A stretch of DNA of 23,970 nt from a virus. Below, one piece after another: positions 1 to 7,151 of the stretch. The position numbers and the translations under genes were made by a program. The notes beneath the pieces are model-generated. The model did no database searches. It was not told the origin of the DNA and was given only the letters and a program-made list of their open reading frames with translations. Within the stretch, counting starts at the first letter, position 1, and the number at the start of each line of letters is the position of its first letter. The stretch covers positions 1 to 23,970 of the IMG/VR virus record IMGVR_UViG_3300036985_003822, one strand, 5' to 3'.

Positions 1-50
1 TGGCGTGGTTGGTTTTGTAATAATTTCATTAATCTAAGAAAGAGAACGAC

Positions 51-275
51 ATGGATCAGGGCTTACTAAATATACTTATAATGACCGTAGGCTCTGTCTT
101 TGGTTGGGTCTTGCGCATGCTATGGACCGCGTCGCAAGAGCTAAAGACGGACTTGGCCAAGCTGCGCGAGGAGCTCCCTAAAGAGTACGTGTCCAAGGAC
201 GACTACCGCCAAGACGTCAAGGAACTAAAAGAAATGATTGGTAAACTATTTGACTTAATCTCTCAACACAAATGA
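51..275 (+). CDS. Small membrane protein with C-terminal coiled coil, lysis cassette
   Basis: A 74-residue protein with one hydrophobic segment (about residues 5-25) followed by a charged helical tail (about 28-72) with heptad-like Leu/Ile spacing, as in ELKTDLAKLREELPKEYV and DVKELKEMIGKLFDLI. An AAGAGAA Shine-Dalgarno-like stretch precedes the ATG. The gene overlaps the endolysin start by ATGA (272-275), so the two are probably translationally coupled. One membrane helix plus a coiled coil recalls XhlA-type phage lysis accessory proteins, and its position before the endolysin supports a membrane role in lysis. Whether it is a holin, an antiholin or an unrelated virion-associated protein cannot be decided from sequence. 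The gene is clear; the function is inferred. Confidence 0.75.
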   Translation: MDQGLLNILIMTVGSVFGWVLRMLWTASQELKTDLAKLREELPKEYVSKDDYRQDVKELKEMIGKLFDLISQHK

Positions 276-736
276 AACTGTCTGAAAACTTTAATCTAAA
301 TGAATTTACCGCATCAGAGACAGCGACACGCAAAGGCATTGACAACACCCCACCGCCAGTCGTTACTGAAAAGCTGCGCATGCTGGCTGCTACGCTGGAG
401 CAGGTGCGTAGTCTACTGGGCAATAATAGCATCCGCATATCTAGTGGTTATCGTTGCCTTGAGCTTAATCGTGCTATTGGAAGCGGTGATCTATCTGCGC
501 ACGTACTGGGTTATGCCGTTGATTTCACGTGTCCGAAGTTTGGTACACCAAAAGAAGTAGCCAACAAGATTGCAGAGTCACCGATTAAATTCGACCAGCT
601 AATATGTGAGGGGGTTACTCCACGTGCACCAGGTGGAACTTGGGTGCATTTAAGTGTTGACCCACGAAACAGACGTGAACTGCTTACTGCTGTATTTGAA
701 GGCGGAAAAGCCAAGTATTCAAAAGGTATCGCATGA
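272..736 (+). CDS. Endolysin, M15-family zinc peptidase
   Basis: A 154-residue protein of the peptidase M15 type, which cleaves peptide cross-links in peptidoglycan. The family pattern is present: RISSGYR near residues 55-61, SAHVLGYAVDF with His77 and Asp84 as zinc ligands, and WVHLS with His126 as the third. The length suits a single-domain endolysin; no cell-wall-binding domain or signal peptide is seen, so export would depend on a holin. It overlaps its neighbours by ATGA at both ends (272-275 and 733-736), placing it in a four-gene lysis operon. A virion-associated lytic role is a less likely alternative. The fold assignment is strong; substrate specificity (D-Ala-D-Ala or L-Ala-D-Glu) is unknown. 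Confidence 0.93.
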   Translation: MKLSENFNLNEFTASETATRKGIDNTPPPVVTEKLRMLAATLEQVRSLLGNNSIRISSGYRCLELNRAIGSGDLSAHVLGYAVDFTCPKFGTPKEVANKIAESPIKFDQLICEGVTPRAPGGTWVHLSVDPRNRRELLTAVFEGGKAKYSKGIA

Positions 737-921
737 AGAAGTGGTATAAATCTCGTGTTTTATGGTTCAACGTGGCTGTCGCCATTGGCGCAGCGGTTGA
801 GTCGTCCTTGTCTATGATACAAGGCTACTTTGATCCACGTGTGTTCTTAGCGTTGATAGGATTGACGGCTGGCGTTAACGTGGTGCTACGATTCATGACA
901 ACAACGAGCGTGACTAAGTGA
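733..921 (+). CDS. Putative holin, two membrane helices
   Basis: A 62-residue protein with a basic N-terminus (MKKWYKSRVLWF), two hydrophobic segments (about residues 10-30 and 36-55) and a short polar tail. This is the layout of many small phage holins with two transmembrane helices. It sits directly after the endolysin and before the spanins, overlapping both by four bases (ATGA at 733, GTGA at 918). The downstream segment ending GVNVVLRFMTTT resembles the conserved end of small holin-like proteins in other podoviruses; that likeness is from memory. It would open the inner membrane for the endolysin. The first gene of the cassette also encodes a membrane protein, so which is the true holin is not settled. 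Confidence 0.8.
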   Translation: MKKWYKSRVLWFNVAVAIGAAVESSLSMIQGYFDPRVFLALIGLTAGVNVVLRFMTTTSVTK

Positions 922-1406
922 TCCCGCTGCCGCTTAATATAAAAGCCATTGTTGTTGGTGTTGCCCTCTTGGCTACGTTCGTAGCCGGTTGGACAACAAA
1001 CGGCTGGCGGCATGATGCCCAATTAAAGAAGGCGCTGCAAGAGACGATAGCGTTGCAGAAAGCGTACGATGACTACGCCAGAGAGGTGGCAACCAAGTTT
1101 CAAAATCAACAAGCCGAGCAGCTTATTGTTTATCGTAATTTGAAAAGGAAGGTACAAGATGTTACGGATAACAGGATATGTTTTGCTGACGGCAATGCTC
1201 TCAGCGTGTGGAACAGCGCCCTTACAGGCACAGTGCCCAAGGCCTCCGCAGGAACTACTCAAACGACCACCAGCACCGATACCTTTGGCGCCACAGATAC
1301 AGAAGTCCTTACCAACGTCATAGAAAACTTTGAGCAGGCGAAGCAAATCCGTGACCAGCTAAACGCACTCATAGATTGGTACGAAAACAGCACCGAAATT
1401 AAATAG
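918..1406 (+). CDS. Rz: i-spanin (Rz-like), inner-membrane spanin subunit
   Basis: A 162-residue protein starting at GTG; the GTGA overlap with the preceding stop decides the start. It has one N-terminal signal anchor (about residues 7-26, VVGVALLATFVAGW) followed by a long polar, helix-prone periplasmic part (about 30-75) rich in Lys, Gln and Glu, as in Rz proteins. After that comes a Thr/Ser-rich segment and a final helix. Its identity is supported by a small lipoprotein gene embedded in another frame (1159-1323), the classic Rz/Rz1 arrangement. With Rz1 it would fuse inner and outer membranes in the last step of lysis, so the host is Gram-negative. It is the last gene before an 80-base gap. 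Confidence 0.88.
   Translation: MIPLPLNIKAIVVGVALLATFVAGWTTNGWRHDAQLKKALQETIALQKAYDDYAREVATKFQNQQAEQLIVYRNLKRKVQDVTDNRICFADGNALSVWNSALTGTVPKASAGTTQTTTSTDTFGATDTEVLTNVIENFEQAKQIRDQLNALIDWYENSTEIK
1159..1323 (+). CDS. Rz1: o-spanin (Rz1-like lipoprotein), nested inside Rz
   Basis: A 54-residue reading frame wholly inside the i-spanin gene, in the +1 frame. It begins at ATG 1159 preceded by AAGGAAGG about seven bases upstream, a strong ribosome site. The product has a short lipoprotein signal, MLRITGYVLLTAMLSAC, with lipobox LSAC predicting lipidation at Cys17. The mature part is short and Pro-rich (PRPPQELL, RPPAPIPLAP), which is typical of Rz1. It ends with TAG at 1321-1323. Lipobox, Pro-rich tail, ribosome site and position inside Rz agree independently, so the call is firm despite the length. 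It would sit in the inner leaflet of the outer membrane and contact Rz across the periplasm. Confidence 0.92.
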   Translation: MLRITGYVLLTAMLSACGTAPLQAQCPRPPQELLKRPPAPIPLAPQIQKSLPTS

Positions 1407-1407
1407 G

Positions 1408-1436
1408 TTTTCCTGTTTGTGTTTTCGGGTTATAAT
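1408..1436 (+). promoter_or_regulatory. Possible rightward promoter ahead of the virion genes
   Basis: The gap between the spanin gene and the adaptor gene carries a consensus TATAAT at 1431-1436, with a weak -35 candidate TTTTCC at 1408-1413 separated by 17 bases. The ten bases TATAATTAAT are identical to those of the leftward promoter near 16950, but the TGTACA -35 and the dyad of that promoter are absent. No convincing hairpin plus T-run terminator is seen in the gap. It would drive the virion genes if real; the -35 match is poor. Confidence 0.35.
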
Positions 1437-1465
1437 TAATAAAAATCGACTGCTGTATAAGTGGT

Positions 1466-1489
1466 CATGTAACTAAGGAATTTTACATG
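1466..1489 (+). promoter_or_regulatory. Hairpin enclosing the adaptor ribosome site and start codon
   Basis: CATGTAA (1466-1472) and TTACATG (1483-1489) are perfect 7-base inverted repeats separated by 10 bases. The loop contains the AAGGA Shine-Dalgarno (1475-1479), and the last three stem bases are the ATG of the adaptor gene (1487-1489). In mRNA this would put the start codon in a stem, which could lower or time translation of the first virion gene of this group. The stem is seen directly; the regulatory effect is inferred. Confidence 0.4.
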
Positions 1490-2131
1490 GCTTATGCAAT
1501 GACTTTTGCGAGTCTCCAAGTTGACTTGCGTAGATACTTAGAGCGTGGATTCACGCTAGCAGACGATCCGTACGTTTACGAGCAGTTGCCTCGTCTTATC
1601 AATATGGCAGAGCGCCGTATTGCCCGTGATTTAAAAATCCAAGGCTTCATCGTTGCTGTTACCACCCCGTTGAGTGTCGGCGTCAGCACGTACGCCAAAC
1701 CTAACCGCTGGCGTGAGACCATCAGCATGACAACCAAGGACGGTAACACGGTCACGCCGGTGTACACTCGCTCTTATGAGTACTGCCGCAGTTACTGGCC
1801 AGATGACACTCAGACAGGTCAGCCTCAGTTCTACGCAGACTACGACTACACCCACTGGCTGTTGGTGCCAACGCCTAATGACACATACGACCTTGAGGTC
1901 TTGTACTACGAGTTGCCAGTGTTGCTAGACGACAGCACTCAAACCAATTGGTTGACAGACTACGCCCCTAACTTACTGCTCTACGGTGCATTGCTAGAGG
2001 CAACGCCGTTCCTTAAGAACGACGATCGTATTGCCACGTGGCAAAACTATTATCAATCCGCAGCCAACGCATTAAACACTGAAGATCTTAAGAAAATACT
2101 TGATCGTGACTCTGTTAGGACTGAAGCCTAA
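1487..2131 (+). CDS. Head-tail adaptor / connector protein
   Basis: A 214-residue protein resembling the adaptor family that attaches below the portal in short-tailed phages (SU10-type adaptor, functionally like T7 tail tubular protein A). The visible pattern is an N-terminal helical part with FASLQVDLRRYLERG and LPRLINMAERRIARDLK, a middle beta part with PRRW-like NRWRETISMT and a series of YADYDYTHWLLVPTP residues, and a C-terminal helical hairpin with LLLYGALLEATPFLKNDDRI. That order is shared by adaptors I remember from other podoviruses. It is followed without a gap (TAATG, 2129-2133) by another virion gene. Tyr codons are mostly TAC (15 of 19), unlike genes after 5.3 kb. Confidence 0.72.
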   Translation: MAYAMTFASLQVDLRRYLERGFTLADDPYVYEQLPRLINMAERRIARDLKIQGFIVAVTTPLSVGVSTYAKPNRWRETISMTTKDGNTVTPVYTRSYEYCRSYWPDDTQTGQPQFYADYDYTHWLLVPTPNDTYDLEVLYYELPVLLDDSTQTNWLTDYAPNLLLYGALLEATPFLKNDDRIATWQNYYQSAANALNTEDLKKILDRDSVRTEA

Positions 2132-3189
2132 TGTCATACACCAACGTCTTCACTGGCTCAACCATCTACCCTACCGAGGTAGCACTTACCAAGTTGGACA
2201 TGACAGCCAATGTCATTCTGTATTGGCCAGTAGAGGCACCACTTGGTGTACCGTTAGCGTCAGAGATCGTTGAAATAACCACGACCACGTCAGCGAACTG
2301 GTCCATTGCAGTGCCAGACGCTATGTTGGTGTCCGTTGGTCAAACCATCCTATTTAACAACCGTACGGCAGAGGCCATCAGCGTTGTTGACTATGCTGGT
2401 ATAAGTATTGTCTCTGTACCTGCTGGTACTCAGTGGCAGATCTACTTAGCGACTAACACAACACAAGCCGGCGTTTGGCGTCAGTACCAATTTGGCGCAG
2501 CAACATCTACAGCTAATGCTGCAGCACTAGCTGGCCACGGTTTACGTGCAACCGGCTCAGAGTTAGAGACAGCTGTTATTGTTGAGTACGTTACATCAAA
2601 CAGAACTCTAACAGAAGCAGATCATGCTGGATTCTTCAACTGGGAGACCGCAGGAACTGGTACCATAACGTTGCCAGACACAACAACCCTAAGCGCAGCA
2701 TGGTATGTTTATATACGCAACACTGGTAACGGTACACTTACTGTAGACACAATTGGTGCTGCAGAGATCAATCACGCTGCGACGTTAGTTTTCTCTCCTG
2801 GCGACTCTGCCATGATCGCCAACGACGGCTCAAACTATTACACAGTCGGCTTTGGTCAAAACGCTATCTTTGCGTTCGACTACACGGAAATTAACGTGGG
2901 TGGCAGCACAGACTATACGTTGACTGGCAACGAATTAAACCGCATTGCTTATCAATTTACTGGCGTGCTAACAGCAAACATAACAGTGATCGTCCCTGCA
3001 ACCGTTCAACAGTACTGGGTGTTCAACAATACCACTGGCGGTTTTGATTTAAGCATAGGCACTGCAGCTCAGATTTCACCTTTGATCGTGACCCAAACAT
3101 TGCGCACCATTGCTTATTGCGACGGAGCAGACGTAGTGCCAGCAGTGACTTCATTCATAACTGGTACGATTAGCGGAGGCTCATTCTAA
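2131..3189 (+). CDS. Beta-rich virion protein with three internal repeats
   Basis: A 352-residue, Thr/Val/Ala-rich protein of strongly beta character. About residues 57-122, 177-242 and 282-341 look like three versions of one unit: a strand ending in a Pro-Asp or similar turn (SIAVPDA, TITLPDT, TVIVPAT), an aromatic-Asn strand (ILFNNRT, VYIRNTG, WVFNNTT), a Val/Ser strand, and a final strand ending near Gly. The N-terminal 40 residues (TNVFTGSTIYPTEVALTKLD) form a separate head that I recall from similar podovirus proteins encoded beside adaptors. It is probably a tail- or head-attached decoration or fibre-base protein. It lies between adaptor and nozzle genes with TAATG joins on both sides. 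The exact virion position is unknown. Confidence 0.7.
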   Translation: MSYTNVFTGSTIYPTEVALTKLDMTANVILYWPVEAPLGVPLASEIVEITTTTSANWSIAVPDAMLVSVGQTILFNNRTAEAISVVDYAGISIVSVPAGTQWQIYLATNTTQAGVWRQYQFGAATSTANAAALAGHGLRATGSELETAVIVEYVTSNRTLTEADHAGFFNWETAGTGTITLPDTTTLSAAWYVYIRNTGNGTLTVDTIGAAEINHAATLVFSPGDSAMIANDGSNYYTVGFGQNAIFAFDYTEINVGGSTDYTLTGNELNRIAYQFTGVLTANITVIVPATVQQYWVFNNTTGGFDLSIGTAAQISPLIVTQTLRTIAYCDGADVVPAVTSFITGTISGGSF

Positions 3190-5033
3190 TGGCAGCCTCT
3201 GTTGTCGTCTTAAAGTCAGGAGCAGGCATCAAGCGTGACGGCACCATCTTTGAGGGTGACTTCTATATTGACGGCTCTTGGGTTAGATTCCAGCGTGGGT
3301 TGCCACGTAAGATCTGGGGCTATCGTGCCATATCATTGTATCTACCACAGATCGTTCGTGGTCTAAGCACTTTCGTGCAAAACCAATTGGTGTATACGCA
3401 CGCAGGTTCAGAGGATACAGTTAAACGGTTCACAATAAACGGCTCATTCATTCCTTCTGTGGTCAGCGATCGCACCCCCGTGGATGTCAGTGCTACTGGT
3501 ACAGTTTTATTGACGGGTGGTGGCTCAGGCTCTGTTGACAGCGTTACAGTCAACGGCGTAACAATCACTTCTGGTTCTGTTGCATTCTCTGTTGACTTGG
3601 CTACGACAGCAACAGCTGTAGCTGCAAACATCACAGCTTACACATCGACACCTGACTACACGGCAGTGGCCGTTGGTTCAGTTATTACAATCACAGCCTC
3701 TACAGGCGGATCGGCATCAAACGGTTTTGTTGTTGCAACAACGCTAACAACCATAACAGCAACCACGACCAATATGGCTGGCGGCTCAAACGGCTTGATT
3801 ATCAATGCCAACAACACTTGGATGTTCGACGTTATGTTTGACTCCGTTTCATTGGACAACTTGTTGATTGCGTCTGTCGCACCTAATCTTTCTGCCATCG
3901 ACTCTTCAGCTGACGGTCAAATATTCACCGGCAACGTGCTAGGCACTGATCCGTTGGTCGAGGTTGAACTTCCTGCCAACGCTAATGCCTCTGGAGGCAT
4001 GGTCGTGCTTCATCCGTACTTGTTCTACTACGGCACCGCAGGTATTGTCGGTTGGTCCGTGCCCGGTGACCCAAGAGACTTAGTTGGCTCAGGATCAGGG
4101 CAAGCTCGTGTAGCTGGACAAAAGATACTTAAAGGATTGCCATTGCGTGCTGGTGCTGGTTCTGCACCTGCTGGGCTGTTCTGGGCGTATAATGCGCTAA
4201 TCCGCTCAACGTTCACTGGTGGTGCTACAGTGTTTCAGTTCGATACCATATCAGCTGAGACTACTGTACTGAGCCCAAACAGCATCATTGAGTACGACGG
4301 TATTTACTACTGGTGTGGTGTAGATCGATTCTTAATGTTTAACGGCGTGGTGCGTGAGTTACCAAACACCATGAACCTCAACTACTTTTTTGATAATCTA
4401 AACAATGAACAAGCGCAAAAAGTATTCGCCACCAAGGTACCACGTTTCGGAGAGATATGGTGGTGCTTTCCTTTCGGAACCAGCACCGAATGTAATCACG
4501 CTATTGTTTACAATGTACGCGAAAACACCTGGTACGACACCCCATTGCCAAACTCAGGACGCTCTGCTGGTTCATTCGTCCCCTTCTTTGCGGCTCCATT
4601 GACGACTGGCGTAACCAACCAAAACGGTTTGGGTTACAAGGTTTGGCTACAAGAGCAAGGCTTGGATGAGATTGATGGCACGACAGTTAACGCAATCGTC
4701 TCTTACTTTGAAACGTCAGACCTATCGTTGGCGGTGCTAAACAATCAAAACCGCAAGGTTAAGATTAGCTACATCGAGCCTGATTTTGTTCAAGAGGGCG
4801 ACATGACTGTAGAAGTAAAAGGTCGTGCCAACGCCAGAGCACCAACAGTGACTAGTAACGTGGTAACATTTGTGGCTAATCCAGGCTCAGATCCTGCAGC
4901 TCAAATCGTGCCGTTCAAAGAACAACGCCGTGAGATGCGAGTAAGATTTACAAGCAATGCAGTCGGTGGGGACTATCAAATGGGTCAAGTGCTGATGCAC
5001 ATTGAAGCAGGCGATGGCACGATAACAGGATGA
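3189..5033 (+). CDS. Tail nozzle / stabilisation-like protein (tail tubular protein B type)
   Basis: A 614-residue protein resembling the P22 gp10 / T7 gp12 class of tail hub or nozzle proteins. Features are an N-terminal GDFYIDGSWVRFQRGLPRKI, then repeated beta-propeller-like segments such as WMFDVMFDSVSLDNLLIASV, IIEYDGIYYWCGVDRFLMFNG, WWCFPFGTSTECNHAIVYN and ENTWYDTPLP. Residues about 100-200 are different: low-complexity, Thr/Val/Ser-rich and Ig-like (VTVNGVTITSGSVAFSVDLA), and appear inserted between the first strands and the propeller. The gene follows the repeat protein (TAATG) and overlaps the next small gene by ATGA (5030-5033). It would form the lower tail channel. The class is likely; assignment to a specific family needs a profile search. 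Confidence 0.7.
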   Translation: MAASVVVLKSGAGIKRDGTIFEGDFYIDGSWVRFQRGLPRKIWGYRAISLYLPQIVRGLSTFVQNQLVYTHAGSEDTVKRFTINGSFIPSVVSDRTPVDVSATGTVLLTGGGSGSVDSVTVNGVTITSGSVAFSVDLATTATAVAANITAYTSTPDYTAVAVGSVITITASTGGSASNGFVVATTLTTITATTTNMAGGSNGLIINANNTWMFDVMFDSVSLDNLLIASVAPNLSAIDSSADGQIFTGNVLGTDPLVEVELPANANASGGMVVLHPYLFYYGTAGIVGWSVPGDPRDLVGSGSGQARVAGQKILKGLPLRAGAGSAPAGLFWAYNALIRSTFTGGATVFQFDTISAETTVLSPNSIIEYDGIYYWCGVDRFLMFNGVVRELPNTMNLNYFFDNLNNEQAQKVFATKVPRFGEIWWCFPFGTSTECNHAIVYNVRENTWYDTPLPNSGRSAGSFVPFFAAPLTTGVTNQNGLGYKVWLQEQGLDEIDGTTVNAIVSYFETSDLSLAVLNNQNRKVKISYIEPDFVQEGDMTVEVKGRANARAPTVTSNVVTFVANPGSDPAAQIVPFKEQRREMRVRFTSNAVGGDYQMGQVLMHIEAGDGTITG

Positions 5034-5269
5034 GTTTCAATATTACATTACCTGTTGGGTTGGAGCTCATGGATTGGGCAGACCAAATTACATTTGACTT
5101 AGACAATCAGACATCGTTGTCTAAGCTGATGGATGAAAATGAGTGGCAAGATTGGGCAGTACAGTTTGTAACAGCAACGGGGTTGTCAGGATATAATGTC
5201 CCAACACCGTATGGATTTGATAATTGGCAACCGTGGGCAGATAGCTTGTGCAAGGCACTAGAGGCATAA
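5030..5269 (+). CDS. Small Trp-rich protein of unknown function
   Basis: A 79-residue acidic protein starting in the ATGA overlap with the nozzle gene, so probably translationally coupled to it. It contains five Trp residues in repeated WxxWA-like settings (MDWADQ, EWQDWAVQF, NWQPWADSL), with a Pro/Gly-rich loop (YNVPTPYGFDN) between two likely helices. No membrane segment or catalytic motif is visible. Its place between nozzle and internal virion proteins suggests a virion or assembly role, which is inference only. The AGGGG ribosome site of the next gene lies just after its stop. Confidence 0.7.
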   Translation: MSFNITLPVGLELMDWADQITFDLDNQTSLSKLMDENEWQDWAVQFVTATGLSGYNVPTPYGFDNWQPWADSLCKALEA

Positions 5270-5282
5270 TAGGGGTAATAAA

Positions 5283-7151
5283 ATGGCAAATAAAGACAAC
5301 TTAATTAAATTGGTCGCAGAGAAACTAGGCCCAGAAAAGCTTAACCAAATGGTCGATCAGGCTGCGCAGGCATTGGGGAACGACCCTGACATTACGCCAG
5401 ATGTGATTGACGAAATCATTGAGATGTTTGAGTTTGTGGCTGAAAATCCTGAAGAGTATCAGTCTGTAATTCAACAAGCCATTCAATCTGGTGCTTTGGA
5501 CGAAGGAGACGCTCCTCCTGAATTTGATCCTGCTTTTGTTGCTATTATGTTGCTGGCTTTTTATGGTTTGCGAGATCGCATGGGAGCACAACAGCCTTCT
5601 CCATCACAAATGGCTCAACCGCCGATGGAAATGCCTCAAATGGCTATGGGCGGTCTGCACAGTATGGCACAGAAACTACAAAACGCAGGTCGTGGCACAG
5701 ACACCATACTTGCGCATATCACCCCTCAAGAAGCTAATCTTCTAGAGAGACGTGGCGGTGCAGGCTCAATAAATCCTGCAACAGGGTTGCCTGAATATAA
5801 ATTCAAAATAAAATTTAAAAAAATATTTAAGGCTGTTTTACCAATTGCATTGAACTTCATTCCTGTCGTTGGTCCAGCTTTAGCCGTAGCTGCTGGTGCT
5901 GCGTTAAATGCAAAACAAGGAATAAAAGGCATGATTCTTGGAGGCTTAGGCGCAGGCTTAGCACCAGGTGGGGCATTTTCAGGGCTAACAAATAGCATTG
6001 GCGGCTTTGCAAATAATATGATTGGTAATCTTGGCGGTTTAAGCAATCAAGTGCTTGGTTCTACAATATTAGGCGCAAGCACTTCAGCATTGCAAGGTAA
6101 AAACCCATTTATAGGCGGCTTAACCTCTGGTGTTTTGGCCAATTATGCACCGCAAATTGTTGATAAATACGGAAGCATGTTACCAACAGATGTTGCAGCT
6201 AATATGGCTGCAGGTGCCCAAGCTGCTGCAAACACAGGTCAGAATTTGAAAGGCATTGCAACTGGTGCAGGCGTATCGGGTTTGGCAACATTAGCAAATA
6301 ATTCATTTGGAGGAGACTCCGTAGTGCCAGACACAACGGAGACAGACGGAGCTTACAACCCAGCAACTGGTAAATTTGATGCGCCACCACTTGATACTTT
6401 ACCTCAAGGGCAAGGCACTTATGGTCCAAATAATGAATATATTGGCCAAAATGTGGCAGGCACAACTGGCGCAACAATGGATCCTATGGGAAGCGTTACT
6501 AGCGCAAGTGGCCAATATATGCCACAAGCAACAGGTGCATTGACTAAAACTGCAGCAGCTACTACTGCAGCACCTTCAACAGGATTTGGCTTTAGTGATA
6601 TTGCTAAAGTAGGCTTAATTGGCAGCTTGATTGCGGGTAAAACACCACAGCAAGCTAACGATGCAATTATGCAAGACCCTGCTTTAACTGCACAGCAAAA
6701 AGAAGGCATGCTACGCTCACTAACAAATTATACCTTTAGCCCAAATACAACTACCTTCCCAATGCAAGGTACACCAGAGTATACTAAACTAATGTCTGAT
6801 TTGTCGCAAGGTAAAGAGCAAGCTTATTTTGCGCCTACCTTAGAAGTTAAAGCTAAAGGCGGCCGTACAAATCGTCGGCCACAAGGTGCTTTGAGCCAAG
6901 TATCACGCCTATCATTAGGTGCTGGTGACGGTCGATCAGATAGCATTGAGGCAAGATTATCTGATGGTGAGTATGTGATTGATGCTGAAACTGTGGCATT
7001 ATTAGGCAATGGCTCAACAAAAGCAGGTGCAGCAATGCTAGATCAAATGCGGCAAGGAATTAGACAACAAAAGGGTAAAGCATTAGCTAAGGGCAAGTTT
7101 AGTCCAAATGCTAAAGCACCTTTAGCTTATATGAAAGGTGGGTTACGATAA
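5283..7151 (+). CDS. Internal virion / DNA-ejection protein 1
   Basis: A 622-residue protein built from modules. Residues 1-100 are acidic and helical. About residues 137-172 hold TDTILAHITPQEANLLERRG followed by GSINPATGLPEY, a segment I recall in internal or tape-like proteins of many phages. About 172-183 form a very basic KFKIKFKKIFK stretch. About 185-330 are hydrophobic and Gly/Ala-rich (IPVVGPALAVAAGAAL), as expected for a membrane-inserting ejection protein. The end (about 525-622) carries another widely shared phage module with SDSIEARLSDGEYVIDAETV and ALLGNGSTKAG. AGGGG precedes the ATG. It is followed by two more large internal proteins, matching the usual podovirus set. Its precise role in ejection is inferred. 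Confidence 0.72.
   Translation: MANKDNLIKLVAEKLGPEKLNQMVDQAAQALGNDPDITPDVIDEIIEMFEFVAENPEEYQSVIQQAIQSGALDEGDAPPEFDPAFVAIMLLAFYGLRDRMGAQQPSPSQMAQPPMEMPQMAMGGLHSMAQKLQNAGRGTDTILAHITPQEANLLERRGGAGSINPATGLPEYKFKIKFKKIFKAVLPIALNFIPVVGPALAVAAGAALNAKQGIKGMILGGLGAGLAPGGAFSGLTNSIGGFANNMIGNLGGLSNQVLGSTILGASTSALQGKNPFIGGLTSGVLANYAPQIVDKYGSMLPTDVAANMAAGAQAAANTGQNLKGIATGAGVSGLATLANNSFGGDSVVPDTTETDGAYNPATGKFDAPPLDTLPQGQGTYGPNNEYIGQNVAGTTGATMDPMGSVTSASGQYMPQATGALTKTAAATTAAPSTGFGFSDIAKVGLIGSLIAGKTPQQANDAIMQDPALTAQQKEGMLRSLTNYTFSPNTTTFPMQGTPEYTKLMSDLSQGKEQAYFAPTLEVKAKGGRTNRRPQGALSQVSRLSLGAGDGRSDSIEARLSDGEYVIDAETVALLGNGSTKAGAAMLDQMRQGIRQQKGKALAKGKFSPNAKAPLAYMKGGLR

Noticed and set aside
2-37. An open stretch ending in TAA at 35-37 that would encode a hydrophobic C-terminal dozen residues of an upstream gene.
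   Set aside because: Only twelve codons are visible and other frames are equally short, so no gene can be supported from this window.
1407-1486. Possible intrinsic terminator after the spanin gene.
   Set aside because: AGG-TTTT-CCT is only a three-base stem; no stable hairpin with a T-run is present.
4405-4602. Open frames of 60-100 codons on either strand inside large genes, such as one within the nozzle gene.
   Set aside because: They lack ribosome sites and recognisable motifs, and overlap well-supported genes completely; Rz1 was kept only because it has all of these signs.
5811-5829. TTT followed by a run of seven A in the first ejection protein, like a slippery frameshift site.
   Set aside because: The phase does not fit an X-XXY-YYZ heptamer in the reading frame, the gene stays open across it, and no overlapping gene needs a shift.
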